The notes below the pieces were generated by a model. That model did no database searches and had not been told where the DNA came from. It worked only from the letters and a program-made list of their open reading frames with translations. A DNA stretch of 22,414 nucleotides from the NCBI GenBank assembly GCA_937860115.1, contig CALMBI010000016.1, positions 1-22,414 on the forward strand, in the 5' to 3' direction. How positions within the stretch are numbered: the stretch's first letter is position 1; every line of letters starts with the position of its first letter. Origin of the DNA: an uncultured Arcobacter sp. GTDB lineage: Bacteria; Campylobacterota; Campylobacteria; Campylobacterales; Arcobacteraceae. The position numbers and the translations under genes are program-made. Shown one piece after another: positions 15,440 to 22,414 of the stretch.

Positions 15440-16654
15440 ATGAATAACAATATAAATTTTAAAGAGTTAGCGAACAAATATGGTACACCATACTATGTGT
15501 ATGATTTTGACCATATCACAAACCAATACAATGAACTCAAAAATGCATTTAAAGCAAGAAAATCACTCATCTCTTATGCTGTAAAATCAAACTCAAATTT
15601 AAGTGTAATTAAACATCTTGGTAATCTTGGAAGTGGTGCTGATTGTGTAAGTATTGGTGAAGTAAAAAGAGCTTTACTAGCTGGTATTCCAAAATACAAA
15701 ATTATTTTTAGTGGTGTTGGAAAAACAGATGATGAGATAAAAGAAGCGCTCGAAGCTGATATTTTGATGATTAATCTTGAGAGTGAAGCTGAGTTTGGAA
15801 GAGTAGAAACGATAGCAAAAGAGCTTGGTAAAGTAGCTCGAATTAGTATCAGAGTAAATCCAAATGTTGATCCAAAAACACATCCATATATCTCAACTGG
15901 ACTTCATGAAAATAAATTTGGAGTTGATATAGATACAGCTAAAAGAATGTACATCAAAGCAAAAAATAGTTCATCAATTGAGCCTGTTGGTATCCACTGT
16001 CATATTGGTAGCCAACTTACTGAGCTTTCACCTATAAAAGAAGCTGTAAATATCGTAGCAAACTTGGTACGAAATCTAAAATCAGCTCTTGATATTGAAC
16101 TTAGTTTTTTTGATATTGGTGGTGGACTTGGCATTGTGTATAAAGATGAAATTCTTATTAACACTTACGAATACGCTCAAAGTGTACTAGAAGCACTTCA
16201 TGGACTTGATATTACTATTGTGTGTGAACCTGGAAGATTCATAGTGGGTAACAGTGGTACATTTGTTACAAAAGTTTTATATGAAAAAATCAATGGTAAA
16301 AAAAGATTTGTTATTGTTGATGGAGCTATGAATGATTTAATCAGACCTAGCCTTTATAATGCTTACCATAAGATTGAAGTATTAGAGAAAAATGAAAATG
16401 TCAGTGATTGTAATGTTGTTGGTCCTATTTGTGAAAGTGGAGATTTTTTTGCAAAAAATATTGAGTTACCAGCAACGGAGCATAATGATTTAATAGCAAT
16501 TTATAGTGCTGGTGCTTATGGATTTACGATGGCAAGTAACTACAACACACGAGGAAGAGTCGTAGAGATTGCTTTTGAAAATGGAGTTGATAGAGTTATT
16601 AGAAAAAGGGAAACTTTTGAAGATTTGATTGCTTTAGAAAAAGATTATTTATAA
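15440..16654 (+). CDS. lysA: Diaminopimelate decarboxylase
   Basis: This 404-residue fold-type III PLP enzyme decarboxylates meso-diaminopimelate to lysine. The PLP lysine is Lys49 in SYAVKSN. His186/His188 lie in GIHCHIGSQ, the phosphate-binding GGGLGI is at 227-232, and CEPGRFIVG at 262-270. Cys331 in CESGDFF comes from the neighbouring subunit in the family dimer, and a Tyr in SAGAYGF completes the site. The AAGCs of related ornithine or carboxynorspermidine decarboxylases differ in the CESGD block, so LysA is well supported. AGGAAAA precedes the ATG. First gene of lysA-pheA-hisC-phosphoribosyltransferase-dxs; no lysine riboswitch is seen upstream. Confidence 0.96.
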   Translation: MNNNINFKELANKYGTPYYVYDFDHITNQYNELKNAFKARKSLISYAVKSNSNLSVIKHLGNLGSGADCVSIGEVKRALLAGIPKYKIIFSGVGKTDDEIKEALEADILMINLESEAEFGRVETIAKELGKVARISIRVNPNVDPKTHPYISTGLHENKFGVDIDTAKRMYIKAKNSSSIEPVGIHCHIGSQLTELSPIKEAVNIVANLVRNLKSALDIELSFFDIGGGLGIVYKDEILINTYEYAQSVLEALHGLDITIVCEPGRFIVGNSGTFVTKVLYEKINGKKRFVIVDGAMNDLIRPSLYNAYHKIEVLEKNENVSDCNVVGPICESGDFFAKNIELPATEHNDLIAIYSAGAYGFTMASNYNTRGRVVEIAFENGVDRVIRKRETFEDLIALEKDYL

Positions 16655-16670
16655 ACCTAAGGAAATTGGT

Positions 16671-17753
16671 GTGAATACAGAAGAAATTGAATTAAGCAAA
16701 TTACGAGAAACACTCGATGGTATTGATGATCAAGTATTGGATTTATTAAACCAAAGAATGGAAACCGTCCATAAAGTTGGTCTTGTAAAAGCAAAAAGTG
16801 GTGGTGCGATCTATAGACCTGAAAGGGAAAAATCGATTATCCAAAGACTTACTAAAAGATCGCAAGATACAAATGGGCTCTTAAATAAATCAGCTATCGA
16901 AGCACTTTTTTTAGAGATTTTTGCAATCAGCAGAAATCTTGAACTACCAGAAAATATTGCCTACCTTGGACCGGAGGGGAGTTTTACCCATCAAGCAGCA
17001 GAGAGTCGTTTTGGGGCAATGAGTTCATACCTTCCTATTGGAAGTATCAAGGGTGTCTTTAGAGAAGTTGCAAGTGGAAAAGCACGATTTGGCGTGATTC
17101 CAATAGAAAATAGCAGCAATGGGATTGTAAGTGATACTATCACTTGTTTTGGAGAGTATGAGCTAAAAATCATCGCTGAAGTGATGATAGATATCCACCA
17201 TACCCTTGCATCCACTTGTGATAAAGTGAAAGATATTAAAAAAATCTATTCAAAAGATATTGCATTTGACCAATGCCACAAATTTTTAGAAGACTTTGGA
17301 CTCCTTGAATGTGAACTTATTCCAGTTGAAAGTACTGCAAAAGCAGCAAAACTAGCTATGAGTGAACCAAATAGTGCAGCAATTTGTTCTCATGTTGGTG
17401 CGAAAATGTACAATTTACCAATTTTATTTGAAAATATTGAAGATATTGGGAATAATCGAACAAGATTTTTGATAATATCTAATTTTCTAAATGGACAAAG
17501 TGGTGATGATAAAACTTCAATTCTCGTGCAACTTTCAAATGAAGCTGGGGCATTAGTGAAGTTTTTAAATGTTTTTGATAAAGAAGGGATCAATCTTACA
17601 AAAATAAAATCACATATCGTTGAAGGGATATCGACATTCTTTTTAGAGTTCAATGCTCATAAAGAGGATGTTAGGGTACAAAATATATTTAATCAATTTC
17701 CAAATGAGATAAAATTTTTGGGAAGTTATGTAAGGGAAGCAGATGATATTTAA
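16671..17753 (+). CDS. pheA: Bifunctional chorismate mutase / prephenate dehydratase (P-protein)
   Basis: This 360-residue fusion makes phenylpyruvate from chorismate. The mutase domain (about 5-90) has LRETLDGIDDQVLDLLNQR and YRPEREKSI. The dehydratase domain (about 95-272) has AYLGPEGSFTHQAA, IPIENSSNG (143-151) and the catalytic TRF (264-266). A C-terminal ACT domain (about 280-355) keeps GALV (293-296), but the phenylalanine-binding ESRP motif is replaced: LTKIKSHI (309-316) stands where LTKIESRP is usual. Feedback control may therefore be altered, or the motif may simply differ in this lineage. The start is a GTG at 16671 with AAGGA 7 bases upstream. It overlaps hisC by 11 bases, which suggests coupling with the following transaminase. 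Confidence 0.95.
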   Translation: MNTEEIELSKLRETLDGIDDQVLDLLNQRMETVHKVGLVKAKSGGAIYRPEREKSIIQRLTKRSQDTNGLLNKSAIEALFLEIFAISRNLELPENIAYLGPEGSFTHQAAESRFGAMSSYLPIGSIKGVFREVASGKARFGVIPIENSSNGIVSDTITCFGEYELKIIAEVMIDIHHTLASTCDKVKDIKKIYSKDIAFDQCHKFLEDFGLLECELIPVESTAKAAKLAMSEPNSAAICSHVGAKMYNLPILFENIEDIGNNRTRFLIISNFLNGQSGDDKTSILVQLSNEAGALVKFLNVFDKEGINLTKIKSHIVEGISTFFLEFNAHKEDVRVQNIFNQFPNEIKFLGSYVREADDI

Positions 17754-18837
17754 TAAAAGTTTAGACAATGTAAGTATTTATGAGGCTGGAAAGCCAATCG
17801 AACTGGTAGTAAGAGAATATGGAATTCAACCACATGAGATAGTAAAATTAGCTTCAAACGAGAATCCGTATGGGACTTGTGATGCTGTTGCTGATGTGAT
17901 AGCAAGAAAAGCAGTCAATGCATTTGTCTATCCAGATGATTCTATGTATGAACTCAAAGAAGCATTAGCAAAAAAATATGCAATTGAGAGTAACAATGTT
18001 GTAATCGGTGCTGGAAGTGATCAAGTGATAGAGTTTTGTATCCATGCAAAATGTCACGAAGGTAGCAAAGTATTGATGGCAAAAACGACATTTGCAATGT
18101 ATGAAATCTATGCAAAACAAGTAGGAGCTACTATCTTAAAGACACCAAGTGATGCACATAATCTTGATGAATTTAGAGAGATTTATAAGCAAGAGGGAGC
18201 TGATGTAATTTTCCTTTGTCTTCCAAATAATCCTCTTGGAGAGTGTCTTGATGCGGCAGATGTATACGCATTTTTAGATGAGGTTGATAGCAATACTCTT
18301 GTGATCCTTGATGGCGCATATCAAGAATTTGCTAGTTATAAAGATGGTGCAAAAAAGATCACTCCAAACGAAGTGATAGCAAAACATTCAAATGTTATCT
18401 ATCTTGGAACTTTCTCAAAAGCTTATGGGCTTGGAGGAATGAGAGTTGGATATGGGATATCAAATAGTGATATCATCTCTGTTTTACATAAAGTTAGACC
18501 ACCTTTCAATATCACAACACTCTCTTTAGCTGGTGCGATTGAAGCGTTAAAACATGAGCATTTTGTAAATATGGGGATTGAAAAAAACTTTGAAGAGATG
18601 AAACGATATGAAGAGTATGCAACATCAAAGGGATTCAGATTTATACCATCGTATACAAATTTTATTACTATTTATATGGATGGTTACACTTCAAAAGATG
18701 TAGCTTTAGAGCTTCTTAAAAAAGGAATTATCGTACGAGATATGACTGGATATGGATTTAATGCGATAAGAATCACAATAGGACGAAATGAACAAAATAC
18801 AAAAGTATTTCAAGCACTTGATCTTATTTTAGGGTAA
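17743..18837 (+). CDS. hisC: Histidinol-phosphate / aromatic aminotransferase, HisC family
   Basis: A 364-residue fold-type I aminotransferase. It has KLASNENPYG near 35-44, the PNNPLG loop (161-166), PLP-contacting Asp190 and Tyr193, the Schiff-base Lys226 in TFSKAYGLGGMR, and a C-terminal Arg in IRITIG. HisC makes histidinol phosphate, but members of this family also transaminate phenylpyruvate and hydroxyphenylpyruvate. Because it overlaps pheA by 11 bases and no other his gene is nearby, the last step of phenylalanine synthesis is a reasonable additional or main role; this is inference from context. AAGGGA lies inside the pheA tail before the ATG at 17743. Confidence 0.9.
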   Translation: MIFNKSLDNVSIYEAGKPIELVVREYGIQPHEIVKLASNENPYGTCDAVADVIARKAVNAFVYPDDSMYELKEALAKKYAIESNNVVIGAGSDQVIEFCIHAKCHEGSKVLMAKTTFAMYEIYAKQVGATILKTPSDAHNLDEFREIYKQEGADVIFLCLPNNPLGECLDAADVYAFLDEVDSNTLVILDGAYQEFASYKDGAKKITPNEVIAKHSNVIYLGTFSKAYGLGGMRVGYGISNSDIISVLHKVRPPFNITTLSLAGAIEALKHEHFVNMGIEKNFEEMKRYEEYATSKGFRFIPSYTNFITIYMDGYTSKDVALELLKKGIIVRDMTGYGFNAIRITIGRNEQNTKVFQALDLILG

Positions 18838-18841
18838 TAAT

Positions 18842-19285
18842 TTGATACAAAAATACTACTATAGCTATGATGAATTTAAAATAGATGTTAATTCATTGGC
18901 AAAAAAGTTAGAAAATCAAAACTTTGATGCGATAGTAGGGATTGCAAGAGGGGGGCTTCTCTTAACACAATTTTTAGCAATCAAATTAAATCTAAGAGAT
19001 GTTTTTACTATAAACTCAATACTTTATGATGATATGATCAAAAAAGAGGGTGGAAAAGTTTTTAATGTTCCACAAATAGACAACTATACAAAAGTTCTTA
19101 TCGTTGATGATATAGTTGATAGTGGGGAAACTATTAAAAACATTTTAGAAGTATTGAAAAATGAGTTTCCAAATACACAATTTGAGATAGCAAGTTTGTT
19201 TTATAAAAAAACAGCTTTTGTGCAACCCGATTTTGTGGAAAAAGAAGCAAATGCTTGGATAGACTTTTTTTGGGAAGTTGATTAG
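18842..19285 (+). CDS. Small phosphoribosyltransferase, purine type I
   Basis: A 147-residue type I phosphoribosyltransferase. The early GIARGGLLLTQFLA stretch (33-46) is the PPi-binding loop region, and the PRPP motif VLIVDDIVDSGET is at 85-97. The C-terminal AWIDFFWEVD resembles small xanthine/guanine/hypoxanthine phosphoribosyltransferases, so purine salvage is likely; the base used cannot be told by eye. The start is a TTG at 18842 with AGGG about 7 bases upstream, five bases past hisC, and no better start lies near. It ends seven bases before dxs and is probably cotranscribed. Nothing in the neighbours specifies its substrate. Confidence 0.85.
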   Translation: MIQKYYYSYDEFKIDVNSLAKKLENQNFDAIVGIARGGLLLTQFLAIKLNLRDVFTINSILYDDMIKKEGGKVFNVPQIDNYTKVLIVDDIVDSGETIKNILEVLKNEFPNTQFEIASLFYKKTAFVQPDFVEKEANAWIDFFWEVD

Positions 19286-19292
19286 GAATTAG

Positions 19293-21098
19293 ATGATAGA
19301 GATAAAAAATAAAAGTATAAAAGAGTTAGAAACACTAGCACAAAAAATAAGAGATCGTATCATTGATGTGGTATCTCGCAATGGTGGACACTTTAGTTCA
19401 ACTCTTGGAGCAGTTGAGCTTACAATTGGAATGCATAAAGTGTTTGATAGTCACTATGATCCTTTTATTTTTGATGTCTCTCATCAATGTTATCCACACA
19501 AACTTATCACAGGTCGTTGGGAAGAGTTTGAAACTATTAGACAATTTGGGGGTTTAAGTGGTTTTACAAAACCAAAAGAATCTCAAAGTGACTATTTTGT
19601 AGCAGGACACTCTTCCACAAGTATCTCTTTAGCCGTAGGTGCAGCAAAAGCAAATAAACTAAATGGTACAAATAAAGTCCCTGTTGTGATGATTGGTGAT
19701 GGTAGTATGACTGCTGGTATGGTGTATGAGGCTATGAATGAGCTTGGAGATTTAAAACTTCCAGTAGTAATTATTCTTAATGATAACGAGATGAGTATCG
19801 CTAAACCAATTGGGGCTATTAGCAAATATTTAAGTAAACTCCTCGCAGGAAAATCGTACCAAGGGCTTAAAGAAAGGGTAGATAAATTCATAAGAAATAA
19901 CCTTCCTGAAGGTTCTTTATATCTTGCAAAACGATTTGAAGAATCACTCAAGCTTATCACTCCAGGAATGATTTTTGAAGAGATGGGGATAGACTATATT
20001 GGTCCTATTGATGGGCATGATATAGAAGAGGTTATAGATACTCTCACTCTTGCTAAAAATTTTGGGAAGCCTGTAATTGTCCATGCAAGAACAGTCAAAG
20101 GAAAGGGGTATGCGATAGCTGAAGGGCAACATGAACACTGGCATGGAGTTGGACCTTTTGATGTAGAATCTGGAAGTTTTATAAAAAAATCAGGGGCCAA
20201 ATCTGCTACAGCTGTATTTAGTGACGCGCTTTATGAATTAGCACTCAAAGATCCAAAAGTTGTAGGTGTCACTGCTGCGATGCCAAGTGGAACAGGGATA
20301 GATAAACTTATGAAAGAGTTCCCAGCTCGTTTTTGGGATGTGGCAATAGCGGAACAACATGCGGTTACCTCTATGGCAGCAATGGCAAAAGAGGGATTTA
20401 AACCATTTGTCACTATTTATTCTACATTTTTGCAAAGAGGATTTGATCAAATTATCCATGATGCGTGTTTGATGAATTTGGGAGTTACCTTTGCAATTGA
20501 TCGAGCTGGACTTGTAGGAAATGATGGGGAGACTCATCAAGGGCAATTCGATATCAGTTTTTTAAGATTCTTGCCTAACATGACACTTGTAGCTCCAAGA
20601 GATAATAAAACTTTAGAATTATCACTTGAATTTGGAGCAAATTTAGGAACACCTTGTGCTATAAGATATCCAAGAGGATCATTTAAAGAACTACATTTTC
20701 CATCTACCCCATTTATTTATGGAAAAGGTGAGATTCTCCATAGTGGAGTGAGTAATATTGCCTTTATAGGATATGGTGCAGGCATTAGTCGAGCAATAGA
20801 TACAGCAAACCATATCCATAAGGATATCACAATCGTTGACCTTCGATTTGTAAAACCACTCGATCGTGAACTATTAAAACAACTCGCATTAAAAACTTCA
20901 AAATGGTATATTTTTAGTGATAGTCAAAAACAAGGTGGAGTTGGAAGTGCTATTTTAGAGTTTTTAAATGATGAAAAACTTCATATTGAACTTACTTCAT
21001 TTGAGTATGATGATCTTTATGTACAACATGGAGATACAAAACTATTAGAGGAATCTTTAGGTATATTACCTGAACAATTAGCTGCAAAAATTGACTAA
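19293..21098 (+). CDS. dxs: 1-deoxy-D-xylulose-5-phosphate synthase
   Basis: This 601-residue thiamine-diphosphate enzyme condenses pyruvate and glyceraldehyde 3-phosphate, the first step of the MEP isoprenoid pathway. It shows GGHFSSTLGAVELT near 31-44, DVSHQCYPHK (61-70), the thiamine-diphosphate motif opening at GDGSMTAG (135-142) and closing at LNDNEMSI (162-169), IDGHD near 239-243, and the pyrimidine-domain Glu354 in AIAEQHAVT. DRAGLVGNDGETHQG follows. The length is at the short end of the family, with no missing block noticed. GGA precedes the ATG, seven bases after the phosphoribosyltransferase. Its substrate comes from the gap/tpiA pathway encoded upstream. The stop overlaps that of the opposing MATE gene by four bases. 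Confidence 0.96.
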   Translation: MIEIKNKSIKELETLAQKIRDRIIDVVSRNGGHFSSTLGAVELTIGMHKVFDSHYDPFIFDVSHQCYPHKLITGRWEEFETIRQFGGLSGFTKPKESQSDYFVAGHSSTSISLAVGAAKANKLNGTNKVPVVMIGDGSMTAGMVYEAMNELGDLKLPVVIILNDNEMSIAKPIGAISKYLSKLLAGKSYQGLKERVDKFIRNNLPEGSLYLAKRFEESLKLITPGMIFEEMGIDYIGPIDGHDIEEVIDTLTLAKNFGKPVIVHARTVKGKGYAIAEGQHEHWHGVGPFDVESGSFIKKSGAKSATAVFSDALYELALKDPKVVGVTAAMPSGTGIDKLMKEFPARFWDVAIAEQHAVTSMAAMAKEGFKPFVTIYSTFLQRGFDQIIHDACLMNLGVTFAIDRAGLVGNDGETHQGQFDISFLRFLPNMTLVAPRDNKTLELSLEFGANLGTPCAIRYPRGSFKELHFPSTPFIYGKGEILHSGVSNIAFIGYGAGISRAIDTANHIHKDITIVDLRFVKPLDRELLKQLALKTSKWYIFSDSQKQGGVGSAILEFLNDEKLHIELTSFEYDDLYVQHGDTKLLEESLGILPEQLAAKID

Positions 21099-21103
21099 TT
21101 TTT
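21086..21103. terminator. A/T hairpin spanning the stops of dxs and the MATE gene
   Basis: AAAAATT (21086-21092), GACT, then AATTTTT (21097-21103) make a 7-bp all-A/T inverted repeat lying over both stop codons. Each RNA would end the stem in a run of five U's. The hairpin is weak, so it is at best a modest bidirectional terminator. Confidence 0.35.
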
Positions 21104-22414
21104 CACTTCTTGTAATTTTTTTCTAGTAAAAATAAAAATCATAATAGCTGCACTATAAACAATAACCATCATAGTAAGCCATACATAAACAATATCAAGT
21201 TGCCAAATTTTTACAATAAAATACAAAAAAATAGAAGGCATCAAAATCTGTCTATAAAAACTTATAATTGGAACTGCAAGTGGTTTTTTAATCCCTTGTA
21301 AAGTGGAGTTTGAGATAAAAATAGTAATAAAAGCAAAAAAGATAATACTCTCAACGACAACATAACTATAAGCAACATCAAGTACCAATTGATCACTACT
21401 AAATATCATTATGATATATCTTCCAAACAGAGCGAGTAAAACTACACCAATACCACTCATAATATACCCATAAGTAAGTGATTTTTGTATAACCTCATCG
21501 ATTCTATCAAAATTTTTCGCCCCAAAATTATTAGCAACTATTGTAGATACTGCGATATTCAGTCCTAGCATAGGAAGAAGTACAATCTGCTCTACTCTAT
21601 ATCCTATCCCAAAAGCTGCCACCTCTTTGTACCCATAATCTGAGACAAAATAGGAAATAATCATCGTCCCTAAACTCATCAAAAACATATTTAAACTAGC
21701 AGGAACTGCTTGAGAAGTCAAATCTTTATATGATTTAATATTTGGTTTGTGGGTAAAAAAGCTTTGAAAATTAAAAAACTTTGTTTCATAAAACTTCATA
21801 AAAATATAGAAAAAATTGATAAATTGTATCAAAACAGTTGCAATCGCCACACCTTTGAAGCCAAAAGCAGGGATAATCCCATATCCATACATAAAAAGTG
21901 GGTCTAAAAGAAGATTAGCAAAAAAACCAAAAATAAGGGTATTTCTATAACTTTTGGTATCTCCTCTTGCTACAAGTACAGCATTAGCTCCAAGTCCTAG
22001 TAACATAGGAATAGTTCCAATAAGAATGATATAAGTATAACTGAGCGCCAATTCTAATGCTTCTCCACTAGCTCCCATAAGTGTAAAAATATCTCGTGAG
22101 AAAATGAAGCCAAAAATAGTAAGTAAAATCGAAATAAAAGCAAAATAGCTCACTCCATTTGAGGCATATATTTTTGCTAAAGAAGTTCTCCCTTTACCAA
22201 GAGAATTTCCAACATACACAGTGATAGCAGAGGATAATCCAAAGCTAATTGAAAGCAACATAAAGTAAACAATAAAACTATAAGATAATGCAGAGATAGC
22301 AATAGTAGATAAAAGCCCTACATAAAATGTATCAACAACATTGTACATAGTATTGAAAAACATCCCAACGCTTGAAGGGATTGCTATTTGGATTATTAGT
22401 TTTTTGATATCTTT
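21095..22414 (-). CDS. MATE-family multidrug/Na+ efflux transporter, 5' end outside window
   Basis: An inner-membrane transporter of the MATE family, which exports drugs or metabolites in exchange for Na+ or H+. An ATG at 22361-22363 could be read as the start, giving 422 residues. The frame stays open for 17 more codons to the window edge and encodes KKLIIQIAIPSSVGMFFNTM, the typical first helix of MATE proteins, so the gene is cut by the edge. The 439 codons present nearly fill the usual length, with about 12 hydrophobic segments in two halves. Landmarks are NVVDTFYVG near the start, VLVARGDTKSYRNT and the second-half IGYRVEQIVLLPMLGLN. Substrate and coupling ion are not evident. It overlaps dxs tail to tail by four bases. 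Confidence 0.9.
   Translation of the reverse strand, partial: KDIKKLIIQIAIPSSVGMFFNTMYNVVDTFYVGLLSTIAISALSYSFIVYFMLLSISFGLSSAITVYVGNSLGKGRTSLAKIYASNGVSYFAFISILLTIFGFIFSRDIFTLMGASGEALELALSYTYIILIGTIPMLLGLGANAVLVARGDTKSYRNTLIFGFFANLLLDPLFMYGYGIIPAFGFKGVAIATVLIQFINFFYIFMKFYETKFFNFQSFFTHKPNIKSYKDLTSQAVPASLNMFLMSLGTMIISYFVSDYGYKEVAAFGIGYRVEQIVLLPMLGLNIAVSTIVANNFGAKNFDRIDEVIQKSLTYGYIMSGIGVVLLALFGRYIIMIFSSDQLVLDVAYSYVVVESIIFFAFITIFISNSTLQGIKKPLAVPIISFYRQILMPSIFLYFIVKIWQLDIVYVWLTMMVIVYSAAIMIFIFTRKKLQEVKN

Overview
This window is ordinary housekeeping chromosome from a low-GC (roughly one third G+C by eye) member of the Campylobacterota (former Epsilonproteobacteria). The gene order points there: ksgA next to an RNase J with an Asn-rich N-terminal extension, rsfS-nadD beside gap-pgk-tpiA-fabI, and lysA-pheA-hisC. 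So does the triose-phosphate isomerase, which starts with an N-x-K-x-N-H-T-R block instead of the usual NWKMN. The PIN-PhoH protein, HemJ and a second GAPDH-like gene make a Sulfurimonas/Arcobacter-type relative more likely than Campylobacter or Helicobacter, but I cannot fix the genus. The first 12 bases match the end of an Illumina adapter, so the left edge is a sequencing or assembly artefact and the gene there is cut.

Layout, all + strand unless noted: (1) 13-473, 3' part of an unrecognised gene. (2) 555-1766, alaC-type aminotransferase, followed by a hairpin terminator. (3) 1841-9483, a tightly packed run: ksgA, rnj, kdsD, rluB, rarA, hemJ, and a PIN-PhoH ATPase. It covers rRNA and mRNA processing, a Kdo precursor enzyme, replication-fork repair and haem synthesis. 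(4) 9491-10350 on the minus strand, nadD-rsfS, read from a promoter divergent to gap. (5) 10431-15256, a lower-glycolysis/gluconeogenesis operon: gap, pgk, a divergent second GAPDH, tpiA, then fabI. (6) 15257-15439, the longest non-coding gap, with a long interrupted hairpin capped by a GCAA loop and then a probable lysA promoter. (7) 15440-21098: lysA, pheA, hisC, a phosphoribosyltransferase and dxs. (8) 21095-22414 on the minus strand, a MATE-family transporter whose 5' end lies outside the window.

Genes inside each block overlap or lie a few bases apart, which suggests long polycistronic messages with translational coupling. The two convergent junctions (phoH/rsfS and dxs/MATE) have almost no spacer, and each carries a palindrome lying over both stop codons.

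I see no phage, insertion sequence, CRISPR array, tRNA, rRNA or defence island. The points most worth a second look are the structured element upstream of lysA, the GAPDH paralogue with a rewritten active-site loop and a different predicted coenzyme preference from its neighbour, and the missing ESRP motif in the PheA regulatory domain.
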